Part shown: positions 60,517 through 64,000 of the stretch, piece by piece
How the letters are laid out: every line of letters begins with the position of its first letter
Position numbering within the stretch: the first letter of the stretch is position 1
Source: Alitta virens
Lineage: Eukaryota > Annelida > Polychaeta > Phyllodocida > Nereididae
DNA: 64,000 bases
Assembly (NCBI GenBank): GCA_932294295.1
Contig: OW028582.1
Coordinates: forward strand, 36,844,204 to 36,908,203
Direction of reading: 5' to 3'
Position numbers and translations under genes: made by a program
The notes under the pieces: generated by a model
Seen by the model: only the letters and a program-made list of their open reading frames with translations
What the model was told of the DNA's origin: nothing
Database searches by the model: none

Positions 60517-63500
60517 ACGTCACAATAAATATGATGTCATCAAACAACCTCTTGTGGTACCTTTTCTCTGCATTGGTTACAGCATTTTCTGCCAAGGGCA
60601 GGTGGCACAATGTTTCAGAACCACAACTTTGGGAGTGAAGTACACAATATATTATTAAAAGTTTAAATGAAATCATTCTTTTGTTATTTTGGATGAGATT
60701 CACATGCTTCCAACTTAGCATTTTCAAACGTTTGCATCAACAATTAGGATTGATGCTTGGTTTATTCCAACTTGAATAGACCCTGCTCGTACCACAGGAA
60801 ACCAGAGACTGAAATGTTAATATTGAATCTCTGAACAAATAAAACATTTAAATGATATAATTTATTATTATCTTTATTGCACCATTCTAGGTCTATATAC
60901 ACACATACCAGACGTTCTGCAGCAACTCTTTTTTTACAATCGAAGAAATAGTGTTGACATCTTTCATTCGTTTGCTATCATCTAAAGCTTGAAGTTCACC
61001 CATCGCCTACTATGTAGGCATTCACACATTATCTCCACACAATTGTAAAACTACAATACAATGAAAACAAATCTGTAGTGTGTTATAAACATCAGAATTT
61101 ACACATCTATTTCGTTCATACAAACGACAGTGAAAATCCATCCACGTGACGTTAAAATATTTAATAAATAGTGCTGTATTAAATTTGTAGTATATGCATT
61201 TCACCACCAATTTGCTGCCGTGAACAACATATAATTTAAATATTATATAACATGGAATATGCAGTTTTTTGTATGTATACAGCTTCGATTCAAGAAGTTA
61301 GGTCAGTGTACAAACTTTAATTAAAATAAAGCGGATACTGCTGATTTATCTAATTGCAATATATTTCAATAAAACAAGGCCTTATGAATAATGCAGGGTT
61401 GTTAGACAGCCGCAAATCCTCTATAAAATTTAACTCGATCTGCATTTTACGGCACGCACATTTACCACACAACATCTAGATATGGATAACATCATTTACA
61501 CCATCTTTGATTCTTTCGATCACAGAAACATTTATAACGAATCAGATGTTCTTGATTTTAATCATTTTCAACAATAAAGGAGCCATGAAAACTTTCTTTA
61601 CTTGACAATCAGACATTACTGACAAAAATTCTGCAGTTACGGATTTCATTTACAATAATAACAGTAAATACGTTAAATAGTTATATTGCATTTTGAAGCA
61701 TGCAATGTTTAAGTTTCGTATCATTAATTACGTACTGTTGACAGTCATATACATTGCAAGAAAAGGCAGTTTTGTAGAAACATGTATTGATTAAATAATT
61801 ACGATCCCTGTAAATTATTATGATCCCTGTATTCAATTGCAGTTACATTATTTAACAACAGATCTATTCTAGTTCAAATAAAGATCTCATACAATGCTTA
61901 CAATTTTTCACTTTAAACCCTTTACCATGCCATATTTTGCACACAGATTAAAATCGGCCGCAATAGCTGTCACCTTAATAAAAGGTGGTCATATAAAAGG
62001 GGTTGGCCATTTAACAGGTTAAGGTGATTATTTATGCTGTTTTTAGAATGACATCTGATTTGAGGGTTTTGTTTTTCCTTCACAAGTTATAAGAAAACTT
62101 ATTCGCGTGTCATGATGCTTCAGGCATTTACTGGAGGTATATTTCAGAATTTACTGTGAATAAGGTCATAAATGAACCAAAACGATTAAGTGCATATTAA
62201 AATTAGACAGTTTCCTTTCACCTATACAACACTGAGGAAATAAAAGCCGTACAATAATATATTTTGTACCAGCTGAATATTATAATTACCTAAAAGACAT
62301 AAAATTACCTCCACTTAACCAAATAGCATAACTAATACTAAAATAAATAACTAAAAGGATATAATATACAGTAATTGAATAATACATAATATACCTCAGG
62401 ATTTTTAATAAGGTAATTCAACAATTTTCGATCAGGAAAATGGTAAGAATTTCTACATTCTTTTTTACACTCCAATGGAATGCTAGTTTTATCACCATCT
62501 AAATCTCCTGTTGTAGTTAAATGTTAAATGACTAGTCGCAGAAGGAGTCTTAATTTATCAGTTTCTAAAGCAATCATGAGACATTACATTAAATACACAA
62601 TCATATATATGTTGATTAGTACCATTCATATATTGCAAATTTTCAAAATGGATAGATAACAGCATTTCATAAAATTTCGTAACTTTCAACTTTCCGAAAT
62701 TATTTTAGATTTGTAGATTTAAATAACATGACATTTCCGTGTAACATAAATTAATTATAACATTCAATTAAATAACAATATTTTAAATATATAAACTGTT
62801 ATTGCATTAATTTATAAATATCCAATTTAAACGTCATGCATTGGTGATTAATAAATTAATTGCTATTACCATAAACCATGCAAAATATGAATATACATGC
62901 AATTATTGGTTAAATGCTGAACTTATCATTCCACAACTAATGAAAATTAGAATCTATAGATATTGACAGTAAATTTATACTTAAGATGAGTATCAAAGAT
63001 AAGATAAGACAAAGCTAAAAGTAAATAGTATATGAATAAATATTTCTTAGTTTTTAACTGTACAACATTCAGATAATTTTCATTCATATTTCAAGTAATT
63101 GGTAAAACATACTGATGCTATGGCAAGGTGATAGAAATAAAATCTTTTGATAAACATGGGATATCAAATACAGGCATTTACGTGAAAAAGTCATATATTT
63201 GCTGCTTTATGTATAATTGTCTTGGCTGTATTTGCTTAATTAGAAGCCTAGAGTCTTAATACTTTTAAAACTCACATACTTTAATTATTGTAACTTATTT
63301 TTGATACAGCCCGTCCTGCTAATATGACAGGAAACCACTAAGGTCATAATAATAATTTTTATCAGCACAGGTTTAAGGATAAGGTGACAAGTATATTCCT
63401 TGCTATGGGACAAGGACGGAGTTGTGGCTCGAACCAATGCTCCCAGAGTCACAGCACTAGAAGTCCCACCATCTTGGCCGTTGACCCATCCTATCGTTCA

Positions 63501-63600
63501 CCTTTTTTTCATCTACACTTCTCTCTGTCAGAATGTTTTAGATCTGCCCCTGGATGGGTGGATATGGAAAGTGCAACCCTCTATAAAAAGCTCTTGCTGC
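60517..63600. other. Duplicated 3' flank, unit 2
   Basis: Near-identical to 51686-54790 and without genes. The matching AATAAA is at 60838-60843. Confidence 0.7.
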
Positions 63601-63606
63601 TATCTA

Positions 63607-63839
63607 GGGTTGATTGATGACATGAGAGAGAGTAGGAGTCCCCCCATGTTACATATTTACCCCGAAGATGGGGTCTTTCATATGCCTCAGCTAAGACACT
63701 GAGTACAAGGAACTGCTGCCTCATCCAAACTACATCCAGCTGACTGAGATGATGCTCATGAAAGATGTCTGGGACTGGGATTGAACCCGGTTCCTTCAGA
63801 GGAGCAGGCAATTTTCTTTCCACTAGACCACCCAGCTGC
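63607..63839 (-). mobile_element. SINE, family A variant, unit 2 copy
   Basis: Duplicate of 54796-55028 with no obvious change. Confidence 0.8.
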
Positions 63840-64000
63840 ACCCTGGACGTCACTAAGTAACCCCGACAACTATACTGACGGGTATTGTATAAATCAGCCA
63901 GGCTCCTAATCAACCAAATACAATATGGATTTATCATATAACTGATGTAGCTGCGGTTTTTGTAAATTCTAATATTTCAGACAATCTTTGAGACCTGAGA

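Larger units (their letters stand above)
55216..64000. repeat. Tandem duplication, unit 2 (continues past window end)
   Basis: Unit 2 follows unit 1 in the same direction at very high identity. The offset to unit 1 is 8065 bases at the start, 8057 around exon 9' and 8811 near the end, because of small indels and a 774-base net difference after the stop codon. The window ends at the equivalent of about 55189, some 25 bases short of the unit end, so a third unit cannot be seen or excluded. Confidence 0.95.

Overview
This window looks like nuclear DNA of an animal. It is AT-rich and dominated by repeats: tRNA-headed SINEs, non-LTR retrotransposon fragments, foldback elements, minisatellites and long microsatellites. 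The one recognisable gene has nine coding exons with GT-AG introns. The repeat types and the gene suggest a marine invertebrate; an echinoderm or other invertebrate deuterostome is my low-confidence guess, and nothing here fixes the phylum. I see no CRISPR, operon or bacterial feature.

Layout. Positions 1-38 kb are intergenic. They hold a 319-bp satellite (5.0-6.4 kb), decayed non-LTR reverse transcriptase pieces (7.4-8.5, 15.2-16.4, 16.8-17.7 and 21.2-21.6 kb), a Tc1/mariner-like transposase relic (33.8-34.2 kb), at least three tRNA-derived SINE families, several inverted-repeat (MITE-like) elements and a 27-bp minisatellite (36.6-37.4 kb). Positions 38.1-51.7 kb (+) hold a complete SLC34-type sodium/phosphate cotransporter gene. 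I assemble nine exons giving 655 residues, with both QSSS motifs, a cysteine cluster and a C-terminal PDZ-type motif. A TATA box with an initiator-like site lies about 137 bases before the ATG.

The main finding is a recent tandem duplication of about 8.07 kb. The first unit starts in intron 5 at 47151 and carries exons 6-9 plus about 3.5 kb of 3' flank. The second unit starts at 55216 and runs off the end of the window. It repeats exons 6-9 at very high identity but has no exons 1-5 and carries two nonsense changes, in exon 6' and exon 7'. It is best read as a partial duplicated pseudogene of SLC34. A false duplication made by genome assembly must also be considered. The unit boundary falls inside a non-LTR retrotransposon fragment whose reading continues across the unit-to-unit junction but not across the left edge of the first unit. 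That is not what a simple one-step duplication would leave.

I did not find a convincing new multi-gene system. The observations most worth following are the duplication, the junction geometry and several unusual foldback or minisatellite elements.
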